In this document: positions 33,501 through 45,590 of the stretch, piece after piece
Layout of the letters: every line of letters starts with the position of its first letter
Position numbering within the stretch: the stretch's first letter is position 1
Assembly (NCBI GenBank): GCA_022316685.1
Contig: JAKJHU010000858.1
Location: 48,609-112,608, forward strand
Direction of reading: 5' to 3'
DNA: 64,000 bases
Source of the DNA: Progne subis subis
Taxonomy: Eukaryota > Chordata > Aves > Passeriformes > Hirundinidae
Notes under the pieces: model-generated
What the model was told of the DNA's origin: nothing
Databases searched by the model: none
Seen by the model: the letters and a program-made list of their open reading frames with translations, nothing else
Translations under genes and position numbers: made by a program

Positions 33501-35164
33501 CGGTATTTTGGAGATTTGGCGATGACAGGGCCTGCACCAAACCAAGGAGTCTACTAGGACACTGTGGAAACTCATGGAACAAAGGGTCCATTTTAACACA
33601 GAAGACCCGCATGGAACCAAAATCCATTTTGGCACATTGGAACCACATTGAAGCAGTGGTCCATTGTGATACTGTGCCTCCGAGGAGACCCTTGTGACAC
33701 GGAGAAACCTCTTGGAACCAAGGAGCAATTCTGACGCAGCCAGGCCTCGTGGAACCATGGGTCGGTTGTGACACTGCAGATCCTCACAGAACCAAGGTAA
33801 TCATATTATAGTACAGAACCTCCTGGAACAAATGGTGCATTGTTAAACTGTGTGGCCTCGTGGAACCATGAGCCATTGTGACACAGCGTGGCCACATGGA
33901 GCCAAGGGGCAATAGTGACACTGAGGATCCAAGGAGCCCATTGTGACACTGAGGAACCTCATGGAACCAAGAGTCCATTATTACACTGTGGGGCCCTGTG
34001 GAACCAAGGGGACCACAGTGACATTGTGGGGCCTCATGGAACAATGGAGACTTTTCTGACACTTTGGGACCCACTGGAACCAAGGGGACATTATAGCATG
34101 GCAGGGCCTCATGGAATCAAGGGGGCTACAGTGAACACTGTGTGTCTCCATGGGATGAAGGGTCCATTCTGACACCGTGGAACCAAGAATACCATTGTGA
34201 CACTATGGGGCATCACAGAACCGAAATGTCCATTGTGACACAGCAGGGCCTCATCAAACCAATTGAGGCCATTTGTACACCTTGAGGCCCTGTGAAATCA
34301 AAGGGCCATTGTGGCATTTCAGAGCTTTATAGAGGAGCCAAGGGGTCCATAGTGACACTGTGGAGCTCAATGAAACCAATGGTCTGTTGTGACACTGCAA
34401 GGCCTCATGGAATCATGGAGAGTGTTATGACACTAAAGGCCTCATTGAACAAAGCGGCCATTGTGACACTTAGGCCCCATGGAAACAAGGGGCCAGTGTG
34501 ACACATCTGGGCCTCATGGAACCAGGGAGCCAACATGACATTACCATTGTGGCACTGCAGGGCCCCATGAAAAGAGGAGGCAACTATTACACTGTGGGCC
34601 CCTGTGGATCCAAGGCAACAGGTAACAGGTCTGGTTGGCTTGGCCTGACTTCTCCAACTGACGTGAGCATGACAAGAGTCTCTTATCATGTACTCCTGAA
34701 ATGCTGGGGCTCTGTGGTTCCCTTTCCTGTGGAGACCATGGTGACAATGTGGGGCCCCAGAGAACCACAGAGACCAGTGTGACACTTTGAGGCCTTCTGA
34801 AATGAAAGGGCCATGGTGACATGGCAGGGACCTCATGGAAACAAGGGGCCATTGTGACACTGAGAGAATTCACGGAACCAAGGGTATCATGGTGGCACTG
34901 TTGGGCCACGTGGTCCCAAGGGCCTCGTGGAACCAAAGGGCCACTGTGATCCTGCAGGGCACCGTGGATCCACGGAGACCATTGTGGCATTGCAAAGCTC
35001 CATGGAATCATGGAGACCATGGTGACACTGCAGGGCCCCACAGAACCAAAGGGCCATTGTGACCCTGCTGGGCCTCATGGAAGCAAGGGGCCATTGTGAC
35101 ACCTCAGAAGCAAGGAGAACATTGTGACACTACAGGGCCTCATGGAACCAAGGGGAGATGGAAC
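33501..35164 (+). repeat. 38-bp minisatellite array (CATTGTGACAC orientation)
   Basis: About 40 diverged units, opposite in orientation to the array at 29851-30978. From 33501 to about 34110 it is collinear with 61185-61775 and, inverted, 37500-38110. A fragment of the 187-bp family in minus orientation interrupts it at 34610-34740. Confidence 0.9.
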
Positions 35165-35460
35165 AGATCTGTGTAGTTTGGCCTCCCAGGGGCCACCTGA
35201 CAGGTCCAGCTGATCTTGGAATGATGAGGGCTGCCTCTCATCAGCTGGAGCAATGGTGTCTCATGCTTTTCTTCCTGTGGAAGAGAGCCATCTATCTTTC
35301 AAGGTGCCCATGGCCAAAACTGATACTCCCTCCCCCTGAAAAAATCCTTGCAAGGATTGTGCAAGGATTGTCCCAGACACAATCAGCAAGGACAGCAAGC
35401 TCTGGCTGGCCTTAGCCTCTGGTGGTCACCTCTCATCTCAAGGAAGCCCTGAGGAAAGGA
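35165..35460 (-). repeat. 187-bp family units, inverted
   Basis: Reverse complement of 44930-45215, including the flanks on both sides. It is part of a nested inverted repeat. Confidence 0.75.
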
Positions 35461-35702
35461 TTTAAACAGGTTTGACTTCTGGAACATCAATGAGTCTCTC
35501 ATCCTCTGAAAAACTCAGATGTTCTTCAGATGACATGTGGGGTTCTTTTTTCTCATTGCATATTATGTATGAAATACTATGTTGAGGTTAAAAATACTAT
35601 TCTTATCATTCCACCAGTGTTATGTGACACAAAACACATTCTCTACATATGGATCCAGGTAACCTGTAAAGCAAACATGATAAAGAACCCAGCAGGAATT
35701 CT

Positions 35703-36346
35703 ATGTCTCTGCTCCCATCTGTCCCATCTCCTCTGGAGCTGGAGGTGCAGCCCCAGCACTTGGGAGGGCTCCAGGGGTCACAAGCTCAGCTCCCACACAG
35801 AGAGCTCGTGGACCCTGGGGTGATTTTCTTGGCCTCTGCATGCTCACACAGGCTGAGATGGACACTGATGGTTTCTGTGGCAGGCTCTCTCAGCCCAGCC
35901 CAGCTCCCTCCAAGCTCTGCCAGCTGCCCTGAGCTCTCGGCAGCACCAAGGGCCTCTCCCCAGCACAGCCCAGCCGGCTCTGGCCCCACAGCTCTGCTCA
36001 GGGCAGGCTGCTCTGGGCAGGGGCCCCACGGCCTCAGCCCCTCGCAAGGGCACAGCAGCAGCTGCAGCTCAGAGAGGGCTCAGCCCCAGCCATGGGGGAA
36101 GGTGCCTGGCCAAGGGAAAAGGAGGCTCCCTGTGTGCCCTGCTCTCCTCTCCAGGACATCCTGAGAGCTCTGCAGCCCCTGCTGCCATCCCATCTGCCCA
36201 GGCCAGCACAACAGCCCCGGCCTTGTGGCCCTCAGGAGCTGTTCCTGCTCCAGGCCCAGGGCCCATCCCAGAGCTGGGGCAGCCAGAAAGCTCTGCCCAT
36301 TTCTGTTCATTGTTGCTCTGATAAGAATGGATCCTCAGCCACTTAG
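35703..36346 (+). repeat. Duplicated block P, copy 1
   Basis: About 640 bp, GC-rich, repeated inverted at 44057-44669 and 62854-63460. Open frames occur on both strands, without motifs. Confidence 0.8.
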
Positions 36347-37085
36347 AAACTGCAGGTGAATTTTACTTTTCCAAAGGCCTCTTCTTCCTTGAGTTCTTCA
36401 GTTGAGAAATCTTTTGACAAAGACTCATTAACATTTGCTCAAAAACCCCAAACAAGAAAATCCCATGGGAGTGACTCAACTCTTGAAATCTTCTGTGGGT
36501 AATTAGACCGATTTCAGAAGTGTATTCAAAGTGAATATACTCTATTAAAAACAATGAAGAAATAGTTGTTTTGTCCTGTTTAGTTTCTTTTCCTGTTTAT
36601 AGATTGATATCAGTAATCCACAGTTGATATTGACCCCAAGCACATCCTAGTGCAGTCTGAATAGATCTGAAAATCCAGACCCTTCATGGCTGACCATCAA
36701 TCACACTTTGTCCCTACCCCTACTCCACCATTTCCCTCATCCAGTCCCTGGGACTCAGAGCAGCTGAGGAAAGTTTCTCTTCATTGCCGACAAATAAAAG
36801 TTGAACATGATGCTATTTCATACCCATCACAATTCTTCCCTCAGCTTTCTTTGCAATGTCCCAGCTGCATCCTCCATCCCCCATCCACCATCCACAAGGG
36901 ATTTCTCTGCAATACTAGTTTTCATCAAAGATGATATATAGATATGAACAATCAAGGTGTTGTATCAGGATGCTCTGCCTGGACTGGAGGTCAAAATCAA
37001 CTCCAACAGTGCCCTATTTGCAAAGCTGCCAGTCATGGATGAAGAATGGGTTCAGGCTGCTTTTGGTGTTCAGAAATGCTGAAAG
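36347..37085 (+). repeat. Duplicated AT-rich block S, copy 1
   Basis: Matches the reverse complement of 62177-62900 along its length, and 43600-44050 in part. Landmarks are CAATCACACTTTGTCCCTAC and TTGATATCAGTAATC. No gene. Confidence 0.75.
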
Positions 37086-37089
37086 CAGC

Positions 37090-37330
37090 CTGATTCATTT
37101 TATCTCTTCCTCTCCTGGCTGAAGCTCTTCTCTTGCCTCTTCCATCCATTGTCTTTTTTCTCCCACCAGGCCCCCTGGTGAAGAGCCTGGCTCTGTGCTC
37201 TCCATCACCTCCTCGGTGGCACTGCCAGGCTGGCATGAGGAGCCCCTCAGCCTTCCCTGCTCGGGGCTGGACAAGCCCAGCTCCCTCAGCCTCTGCTCAG
37301 AGCCAAAGGTCTCCAGCCCCACCTTGGGGC
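37090..37330 (-). mobile_element. Diverged CR1-like fragment
   Basis: On the minus strand it has CR1 3'-region landmarks (GAGCCAGGCTCTTCACC, GACAATGGATGGAAGAG). Its inverted partner is at 61935-62170. Confidence 0.5.
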
Positions 37331-37499
37331 CCTTCCCTAACCCTGCTGCAGCTGCCAGACATCTTTCCTGCCCTGGGGAACCCAAGCCAGGCCACAGTGA
37401 CCTGGATCATGCACGTCCTTGATGTCCTGGTCACACAGCCCAGCCCCTTGTCCCTGTGTCAGACTCTGGGGGTTGATGTGTGGAAGATCCTCTTCTCCA

Positions 37500-38110
37500 T
37501 CCTCTACTGAAGGCCCTGCCATGCTATAATGGCCCCTTGGTTCCAGTGGGTCCCAAAGTGTCAGAAGAGTCTCCATTGTTCCATGAGGCCCCACAATGTT
37601 ACCTGTGCTCCCCTTGGTTCCACAGGGCTCCACAGTGTAACAATGATTCTTGGTTCCATGAGGTTCCTCAGTCACAATGGTCTCCTTGGATCCTCAGTGT
37701 CACAATGGCCCCTTGGTTCCATGTGGCCACACTGTGTCACAGTAGCTCATGGTTCCATGTGACACACACATTAATAATGCACCCTTGGTTCCATGAGGTT
37801 CTGTACTATACCATGGTCACCTGGGTTCTGTGAGGCTCCGCAGTGTCACAACAGACCCATGGTTCCACGAAGCCTTGCTGTGTCAGAAATGGCTCCTTGC
37901 TTCCAAGAGGTTTCTCATTGTCACAGTGGTCTCCTTGGAACTGCAGTATCACAGGGAACCATTGCTTCAATGTGGCCCCAATATGCCACAATGGATTTTA
38001 GTTCCATGAAATTCTGCTGTGTCCAAATGGACCCTTTGTTCCATGAGTCTGCACAGTGTCACAGGGGACTCCTTGGTTCTATGAGGCCCTGCCATCACCA
38101 TCAAATATCC
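37500..38110 (-). repeat. 38-bp minisatellite array, module copy 2 outer side
   Basis: About 15 units in the GTGTCACAATGG orientation, reverse-complement collinear with 61185-61775. Confidence 0.9.
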
Positions 38111-38399
38111 AAAATATCAGAATAAGAATCAACACTAATTTGTTATTTAGGAAGGTATCCTTGATTCAGACCTCAGATCTAGTGAAGGGTAACTCCTAAC
38201 CTTACATGAACATGTAATTCTACCCGGATGTTGCTTACATACAGTCACTCAATGTGTATTTATAGTTACACATTTCCACAAAAGCCACTTGAACTTCCCA
38301 GATTCACTCCTTGGTTTTTCTGTCACTACACTCTCAAGACAGATGTCTTCTTTGTGTCTTCCAACCATCCTCACATGAAAAGCAGCCCCTTTAAGTGAC

Positions 38400-39060
38400 T
38401 TTCTCAGCTAAAACTTCACAGGCAGGGTAGAAATGGAATTACCCTTTTGGTATCAAGCCCAAAGCTTTGCAGATGCAGGCAGGACACAGAGCTGTCAGCA
38501 AAGGAAGGGGCCAGTGAGGTGGGGCAGCCGGGGAATGACGACAGCCTGCAGGGACAGAGGCGCAGGGCATGGACACCGTAGGACAGCCTGGGCTGGAGAG
38601 GGCACAGCGATGGGCAGCAGCTGAAAGGCCCTGACACAGCCAACTCCTGCAGCGCTTGGGCCATGGCTGCCTGGCCCTGGGCCTGAGCCATGAGCAGGAG
38701 ACAAGTGACCCTGGCAGGCCTGGGGCCTCATTGCCTCCTTGTCCCTGCTCAGCAGCCTGGCAGGGGCCGCCCCATGGTGCTGCCCTTGGCATTGCACATC
38801 CCCACATCCCAGTGTCCCGGGAAGAGCCCTGAGCACTGAGGGAGGGACAGGATCTGCCTTGGCAGGGGCTGGGGCTCAGGCCTTGGCCCTTTGCATTCCT
38901 GAAACACATCCAGGTTTGCTGAGCATCAGAGACACCTTTGCCTTGTTTGTCCCCACCTGTCATCACTGCCTGCAGTGTCCTGCTCTACTGGAACTTGGGG
39001 AAAACTTTCCTCAGTTGGGTTGCTCTGTGGGACCTATTAAAACTTGAAAAACTTCAATGT
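38400..39060 (-). repeat. Conserved duplicated block K, copy 3 (inverted)
   Basis: Reverse complement of 60230-60880 with few differences. It is followed in minus orientation by the link sequence at 38111-38399. Confidence 0.85.
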
Positions 39061-40138
39061 TTCAATTTATCTTTGATTTCTTGAGAGGTTTTTTGAACAT
39101 ACTCTCAGGGACAAAGTTGAATCTAAACAACACTAAATCCATGAGAGGCTCATTAAAGGTATTGTGCTGAGTCTGTGCTGCTGAGCTGGGCCGGGCTCCT
39201 GGCAACCAAGAAAAGTTTCAAAAATACATTTCTCCTGAGGAGAGATTCTCCTTCAGATAGGACAACTGTGTTATTTGAAATGTAGACTCAGAGTGAAAGT
39301 TTACAGTGGCAGAACTACCTTTTCAGTTCCTTTCTCAGTAATTGTTATTTCTCTCTTGTTTGTTTTGGTTTAGTTTTGTTCTTAACAGTATAGACCATCA
39401 TTCTCTTACATGGAATATTAGCTTTTGTCCTTATGCCGACTGATATCTCTGCCTATGGAATCTTAACTTTTTAATACAATATGTATGTTTCACCAGCAAA
39501 TAAACACATTGAACTGAATAATAAAACTAATCTGTCTCTAGCTCCCACTACTGCTTTAGTAAATTCTCTTGCTCCTTTTTCACTTTTTGTAGCTTTTGTC
39601 TTCTGCAATTTCAGATCTTCTGTCAGCTGAAGCAACATCTCTGCATGCTGATACTCTCCTTCTTGTATAGTTCTTTTCAACACTTTCCCTCCTACAGTTC
39701 CAAACCCATTTTCATGACATTTCTTCTCTTTGAGTATGGTCACCTCTATTTTTTTTGTGTTAGTCGGTCACTCCAAGCTTTTCTTACATTTCTTTCGTGC
39801 AGCTCACACTCCACCTTCTCAAAGCTCTACTGCCACTTCTAGCTACGCATTGCTGCTGTGAACACTGGCAGGTGCTGCCCCAGGATCCCACAAACTGCAA
39901 CCATACATTGGGGCCGGTGCCTCATAAGTTAGTCAGATTCTTGGGCTTTCAGTTCTGCCTACATTGCTTTCAAGCTCTCAGGTCCACCTGGCTGCAATTC
40001 ATCTGGATTTTTAGGCTCTCATGTCTCCCTATTTTGCTCTCAGACTCTCTTCACCTGCTCTGATCTTCATACTCTTGACCCACCTGGCTCAGCTTGGCTG
40101 GGTTCCACTGTCTCACTGGTCTCTAGTCATCTGCCAGG
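39061..40138 (-). mobile_element. ERV internal remnant, module copy 2
   Basis: Minus-strand counterpart of 59176-60059. A partly open frame at 39743-39471 corresponds to the short coding-like stretch of copy 3. No retroviral domain was identified. Confidence 0.5.
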
Positions 40139-40161
40139 ATCATGTCAGGGTCACCATTCAT

Positions 40162-40597
40162 TGTTGCCCAGTCCTCATAAGAGGCACCACTTGACAGTGG
40201 AGTCACAACTGACACAGGTGTCTCTCTCTTATTATCTAAAACCTCTTATACATTTCTCTCTGCTGCCTACCCACAGGCAGATCCATGCAGCCTTCTGGCT
40301 ACTTCTCTCTTCCCCTGCAGGACTGCTAACTCTTTCCTGTCCCTTGCATGAGCACCAGACCCTCTCTGTCCCTCACACACCTATTTGACCCTTCTTCCTC
40401 ACAGCACAGCCTGCAGACTCCACTGACTCTTGCCCAGCTCACCCACTGTGTTATAACACTCACTCTCATTGGACATAGCTGGGATCTATTAAGGGCAAGG
40501 CTGTTCCCACTCTTGGGAATTGGTACAGCTGCAATTTATCAGGGGCGAGATTGCCTTCAGCACTATCTCTATTCTCTTTACAATCTGTCCTCCCACA
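40162..40597 (-). mobile_element. ERV LTR, module copy 2
   Basis: Reverse complement of the LTR at 58726-59152, TGTGGGAGG to GGGCAACA. Its candidate tRNA-Trp site is at 40139-40156. Confidence 0.7.
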
Positions 40598-41540
40598 CCA
40601 AGGAGAATCTGTGTACAGTACAGAACCTCATGGAACCAAGGGGCCATTGTGGCACAGCAAGGCCTTGTGGAACCAAAGGGACCATGGTGACACTACGGAA
40701 CCTCATGGAACTACGGGTCCATGGTGACACAGCAGGGCTGCAGAACCAAGGAGTCCATTGTGACACTGCAGAACCTCGTGGGATCACGGTGTCCATGTTA
40801 TACCACTGAACCTCATGGAACAAAGGGTCCATGGTGACACTGTGGAACCAAGGAGACTGTTGCTGGCAGTACAAAAGCTCACAGAATCAAAAGTCCATTG
40901 TGACTTTGTGGGACCTCATGGAACCATGGAGATCCTTATGACACTTCAGGACCCATTAGAACCAAGCAGCCATTGTGACACTGCAGGTCCTTGTATAACC
41001 AAGGGGTCATTGTAGCAGAGAAGGGCCTCATGGAATCAAGGGGATCATAGTGACACTGTGGGGCTCCATGAGACCACAGGGACATTCTGACTCTGGAGCC
41101 AAGGATACCATTGTAACACAACTGTTCCTCATGGAACCAAGGAGGCATTGTGATCTGGTGGGGGATTCCGCTGAGTCTATGATGACATTTCAAGGCCTTG
41201 TGACACCAAAGGGCCATTGTGGAACTGCAGGGTCTCAGGGAAACCAACAAGACCATTGTGACATTGCACGGCCTCATGGCAGCAAGGGGCCATTGTGACA
41301 CTCTGGGGCTTTATAGTACCAAAGGGCCATTGTGACACTGTGCCACAGTAACCAAGGAGATCATTGTGACACTACAGGGCTCCATGGAACTAAGAACTCA
41401 TGTAACAGTGGAATCAAGGTTCCATTCCATACTTCAGGGCTTCATTAATCCAAGGTGCCATTGTGATACCGTGGAACCAAAAGAGACCATTGTAACACAG
41501 CAGGGCCTCATGGAATTCTGGAAACCATTATGACATTCTG
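40598..41540 (+). repeat. 38-bp minisatellite array, module copy 2 inner side
   Basis: About 24 units in the CATTGTGACAC orientation, collinear with the reverse complement of 57778-58725 even at irregular units (for example the shortened unit at TGTGCCACAGTAACC, 41340). Confidence 0.9.
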
Positions 41541-41545
41541 AGGCT

Positions 41546-42798
41546 TGTTTTACATGGCCTGGTTTCTGGTAGCAGAGAGGCCACAGAGGTGCCTTCTGTG
41601 AGAAGCTACTGGAAGCTTCCACCATGCAGAGTAGAGCAAATCTCTGATTGCTCTGAAGATGGACATGATGCTGGCCCAATTAGAGAAGTTGGTCACACCT
41701 CTGTAATGACAACTTTAAGGAAGAAAATCAAAACAGCACATGCACAGTTGTTTCCAGGGGTTGCCCAGGGACAGCCCAGCATGGCCCGCAGCGACCCGCA
41801 GCCGCCACCATTTTGGTGTGGCCCACAATGAGCCTTGCCTGCCTGGCCGCCCCTAGCTAGCCATGGCACGGGCAGGAGGGCAGGGACAGCGATGGCATCT
41901 TCTCCATCTCGGTGCCCACATGAAGAAAAGCATTAAATAGCACAAACGCCGTGGCAGCCGCATGGCCAATAGTGAAAAATGAAGAGTGGTTTTCCAGCAT
42001 GGAAATTACACAAAATCAACCACTTGGCACTACAAGATGCTGCAAGTATCTTGAATTAGTGGAACTTGTTGGCAATGGTACCTACAGGCAGCAATTCTTT
42101 TAGACAGAGAAGAGGAGGAAGTGAAGACATGTAAGAGAAAACAACATGGCAGCACCAAGGTCAGTGGAAAAGGAGGGGGAGGAGATGCCTCTAAGAGTTG
42201 GAGCTGAAATTTCTCTGCAAACAGTGGTGAGGACAATTGTGAAACAAACTATGCCCCTGTAATCCATTAAATCCTTCGGATATGCAGAGATCCTGTCGCA
42301 GCCTGTGGGAAAAGTGCTCATGCTGGAGCAGGTAGATGCCAGAGGAAACTGTGAATCCAGTGAGAGACCTGAACAGAGAGAGAGGGCCCTTGTTCCTAGA
42401 AATAAAGGAAGAGGACCTTTCCTGCCAAACTAGAGCAGCCTAACCTTAAAAGATTGCACCCCATGAAGAAGTGTCCCACGCCATAACAGCATTGGAAAAA
42501 TTGGCCATGGCAGAAACTCATGACATAGCAGAAGAAAAACTCCTCTCCCTGAGCAAACAGAAAAATATCTCCTGACAAACTGATAAAAACCCCACTCCCA
42601 GTCTCCCTGCACTATTGGTGGCAAAGAGGAGGGGTCTGAGGGACAAAAATGATATTTTAAAGGCTTCTTTTACTTCTCATTATCATCCTCTTACTCTGTT
42701 AATAATAAATTTACTTTATACCTTTAAATTTGAACCTATTTTGCCCTTAGAATGTTTTTCTACCAGTCCTCATCTCAACTCATGAATCCAAACCACGA
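41546..42798 (+). mobile_element. Long ERV LTR of the same family as 21472-22394
   Basis: Starts TGTTTTACATGGCCTGG and ends near AAACCACGA. Landmarks shared with the solo LTR at 21.5 kb include TGCAGAGATCC, CTCCTCTCCC and TTAATAATAAATTTAC. About 250 bp of CpG-richer DNA (41760-41980, CCCGCAGCGACCCGCAGCC) lies in the U3-like part. The segment up to about 42660 is repeated inverted at 56691-57777. Confidence 0.65.
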
Positions 42799-42799
42799 T

Positions 42800-43235
42800 G
42801 GAGGCCTTGTGAATCAAGGGGCTCTTCAGGACCTTGAGGAAGCAAAGAGCCATTGTGACACTGCAGGGCCGAATGGAAGCAACGAGACCATTCTTGGAGT
42901 GCCCATGGAACCAAGGGGCCATTGTGACACCACAGGGCCTCATAGAACTGAGGTCACCATTGTGACATTGCCAGGTCTCATGGAAGGAAGAAGCCATTGT
43001 GACACTACAGGTACCCATGGAACAAGGGCCCAGGGTGACACAGACAGGCCTTGTGGAACCAGCAGGGCCATGGTGATCCTGGGGAGCCCAATAAAAGCAA
43101 GGGGCCACTGTGGCTCTCTGTGACCTCATGGAACCAACGGGCCATTGTGTCACAGGGCAGTCCCATGGAACCAAGGAAACCACTGTGACACTGCAAGGCC
43201 TCATGGAAGCAAAGGGCCCAGTGTGGCACTGTGGA
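42800..43235 (+). repeat. 38-bp minisatellite array
   Basis: About 11 units in the CATTGTGACAC orientation (for example GGGGCCATTGTGACACCACA near 42915). Confidence 0.88.
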
Positions 43236-43349
43236 CCCAGAGCAGAGCTCCCTTGTCCCAGAAAGTCCCTGGCAACGCAGGGATGAAGGGAACAGCACAG
43301 GCTGTGGGGATCAGGAGCAGAGCACAGCCAGGGATTTGGGGTGGTTGTG

Positions 43350-43595
43350 AGCCCAGGGCAGGAGCCGGCCCTTGGCCTTGGTGAACCTCATCCAATTGTC
43401 CTGGGCCCATGGCTCCAGCCTGTCCAGATCCCTCTGCAGAGCTTCCTGCCCTCCAGCACAGCCACATTCCCACCCAGCCTGGGCTCACTGGGAACTGACT
43501 GAGGGTGCCCTCAATGTCCTGGTCCAGATCATCCATCAAGAGATTTAACTGACCTGGTCCCAGTTCTGAGCCCTGGGGACACCCCTGGATGTGAC
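43350..43595 (-). mobile_element. CR1 LINE fragment
   Basis: Minus-oriented CR1 wording: CCTGTCCAGATCCCTCTGCA, then GGTCCAGATCATCCATCAAG, and CCTGGTCCCAGTTCTGAGCC. It derives from the RT region of ORF2 and is too short and broken to encode anything. Confidence 0.8.
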
Positions 43596-43599
43596 TCCA

Positions 43600-44669
43600 T
43601 TCCTCAGCTGCTCTGAGTCCCAGGGCTTGGAGGAGGGAAATGGTGGGGTGGGGGTAGGGACAAAGTGTGATTGATTGTCAGCCAGGAAGGGTCTTGATGT
43701 ACACATCTATTCAGACTGCACTAGCAGGTGATGAGGAACAATATCAACTGGAGATTGCTGATATCAATCTATAAACAGGAAAGAAAACTAAACAGGACAA
43801 GACAACTATTTCTTCATTGTTTTTAATAAAGTAAATTCCTTTGAATACACTTCTGAAAACTGCAGAAACTTCTAATTAACCACAGAAGGATTGAAAACTT
43901 CATTTATTCCCAGGGGCTTGTCTTGTTTGCGTATTGTGGACAAATGTTAATGAGCCTTTGTCAAAAGATTTCTCAACTGAAGACCTCAGGAAGAGGTGTT
44001 TAGAAAAGTAAACTTAATTACAACCACCAGGTTGCTGATGACCTATCCTCATCATGTCAGGAATGAACAGAAATGAGCACAGCTTTCTGGCTGCCCCAGC
44101 TTTGGGATGGGCCCTGGGCCTGGAGCAGGAACAGCTCCTGAGGGCCACAAGGCCGGGGCTGTTGTGCTGGCCTGGGCAGATGGGATGGCAGCAGGGGCTG
44201 CAGAGCTGTCAGGATGTCCTGGAGAGGAGAGCAGGGCACACAGGGAGCCTCCTTTTCCCTTGGCCAGGCACCTTCCCCCATGGCTGGGGCTGAGCCCTCT
44301 CTGAGCTGCAGCTGCTGCTGTGCCCTTGCGAGGGGCTGAAGGCCGTGGGGCCCCTGCCCAGAGCAGCCTGCCCTGAGCAGAGCTGTGGGGCCAGAGCCGG
44401 CTGGGCTGTGCTGGGGAGAGGCCCTTGGTGCTGCCGAGAGCTCAGGGCAGCTGGCAGAGCTTGGAGGGAGCTGGGCTGGGCTGAGAGAGCCTGCCACAGA
44501 AACCATCAGTGTCCATCTCAGCCTGTGTGAGCGTGCAGGGGCCAAGAAAAGCACCCCAGGGTCCACGAGTTCTCTGTGTGGGAGCTGAGCTTGTCACCCC
44601 TGGAGCCGTCCAAGTTCTGAGGCTGCATCTCCAGCTCCAGTGGGATGGGACAGATGGGAGCAGGGACAA
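43600..44669 (-). repeat. Blocks S and P, copy 2 (inverted)
   Basis: 43600-44050 is block S and 44057-44669 is block P, both as reverse complement of 35703-36780 and in the same orientation as 62500-63460. Sequence is well conserved but non-coding by appearance. Confidence 0.8.
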
Positions 44670-44929
44670 TAGTTTCTGCTGGATTATTTACTGTGTTTTC
44701 TTATACAGGTGATCTGCATCCATATGTAGAGGGAGTGTTTTGTATCAGAGAACACTGTCAGAGTGATAAGAATTTTTTTTTTTTTTTAATCTTAAAACAG
44801 TATTTCATGCATAATACACAATGAGAAAGAAAAGTCACATATGATCAGAAGAGCTTCTGAGTTTTTCAGAGGATGAGAGACTCATTGATGTTGCAGTAGT
44901 CAAACCTGTTCAAATCCTTTCATCAGGAC

Positions 44930-45215
44930 TTCCTTGAGTTGAGGGGTGACCACCAGAGGCCAAGGCCAGCCAGAGCTCTCTGTCCTGGCTGCTTGTGTCT
45001 CAGAAATCCCTTGGATATAGGGGATTTTTCAGGGGGCAATATCAATTTTGGCATGGGCGCCTGGAAAGATGCATGGTTCTCTTCCATAGGAAGGAAAGCA
45101 TAAGACATCATTGCTCCAGGGGCTGATGAGAGGCAGCCCTCAGCATTCAAGATCAGCTGGACCTGTCAGGTGGCCCCTGGGAGGCCAAACCAGCCGGATC
45201 TGTTCCATCTCCCCT
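44930..45215 (+). repeat. 187-bp family units
   Basis: About 1.5 units. Reverse complement of 35165-35460. Confidence 0.75.
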
Positions 45216-45590
45216 TGGTTCCATGAGGCCCTGTAGTGTCACAATGTTCTCCTTTGCTTCTGAGGTGTCACAATGGCCCCTTGCTTCCATGAGGCCCTGC
45301 AGGGTCACAATGGCCCTTTGGTTCTGTGGGGCCCTGCAGTGTCACCATGGTCCTCCATGATTCCATGGGGCCTTGAAATGCCATAATGGGGTCTCCATGG
45401 ATCCACGGTGCCCTGCAGGATCACAGTGGCCCTTTGGTCCCACCAGGCCCTGTAATGCAAAAATGGCCTCTTGGTTCCACAAAGCCCTGCTGCTCCACAC
45501 TGGCCCCTTGGGACCATGCAGCCCAACAGTGCCACAACTGATCCCCTTGGTTCCATGAGGCCCCCACTGTGTTACCACGGTCTCCAAAGG
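45216..45590 (-). repeat. 38-bp minisatellite array
   Basis: About nine units in the GTGTCACAATGG orientation. Reverse-complement partner of 34850-35164. Confidence 0.88.

Larger units (their letters stand above)
35700..42660 (+). repeat. Left arm of large inverted duplication (partner 56691-63460)
   Basis: Order P, S, CR1-like, minisatellite, K, ERV, LTR, minisatellite, long LTR. The right arm has exactly the reverse order and orientation over about 6.8-7 kb. Breakpoints are within about 50 bp of 42660 and 56690 on the inner side. Confidence 0.85.

Noticed and set aside
29851..35164. CRISPR-like array or zinc-finger-like repeat protein
   Set aside because: Units are diverged 38-mers without spacers, in a vertebrate genome. 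Short Met-rich frames lack any fold signature.
35703..36346. Coding gene in block P (frames on both strands repeated at 44 and 63 kb)
   Set aside because: GC-rich open frames on both strands in duplicated DNA, with no domain seen.
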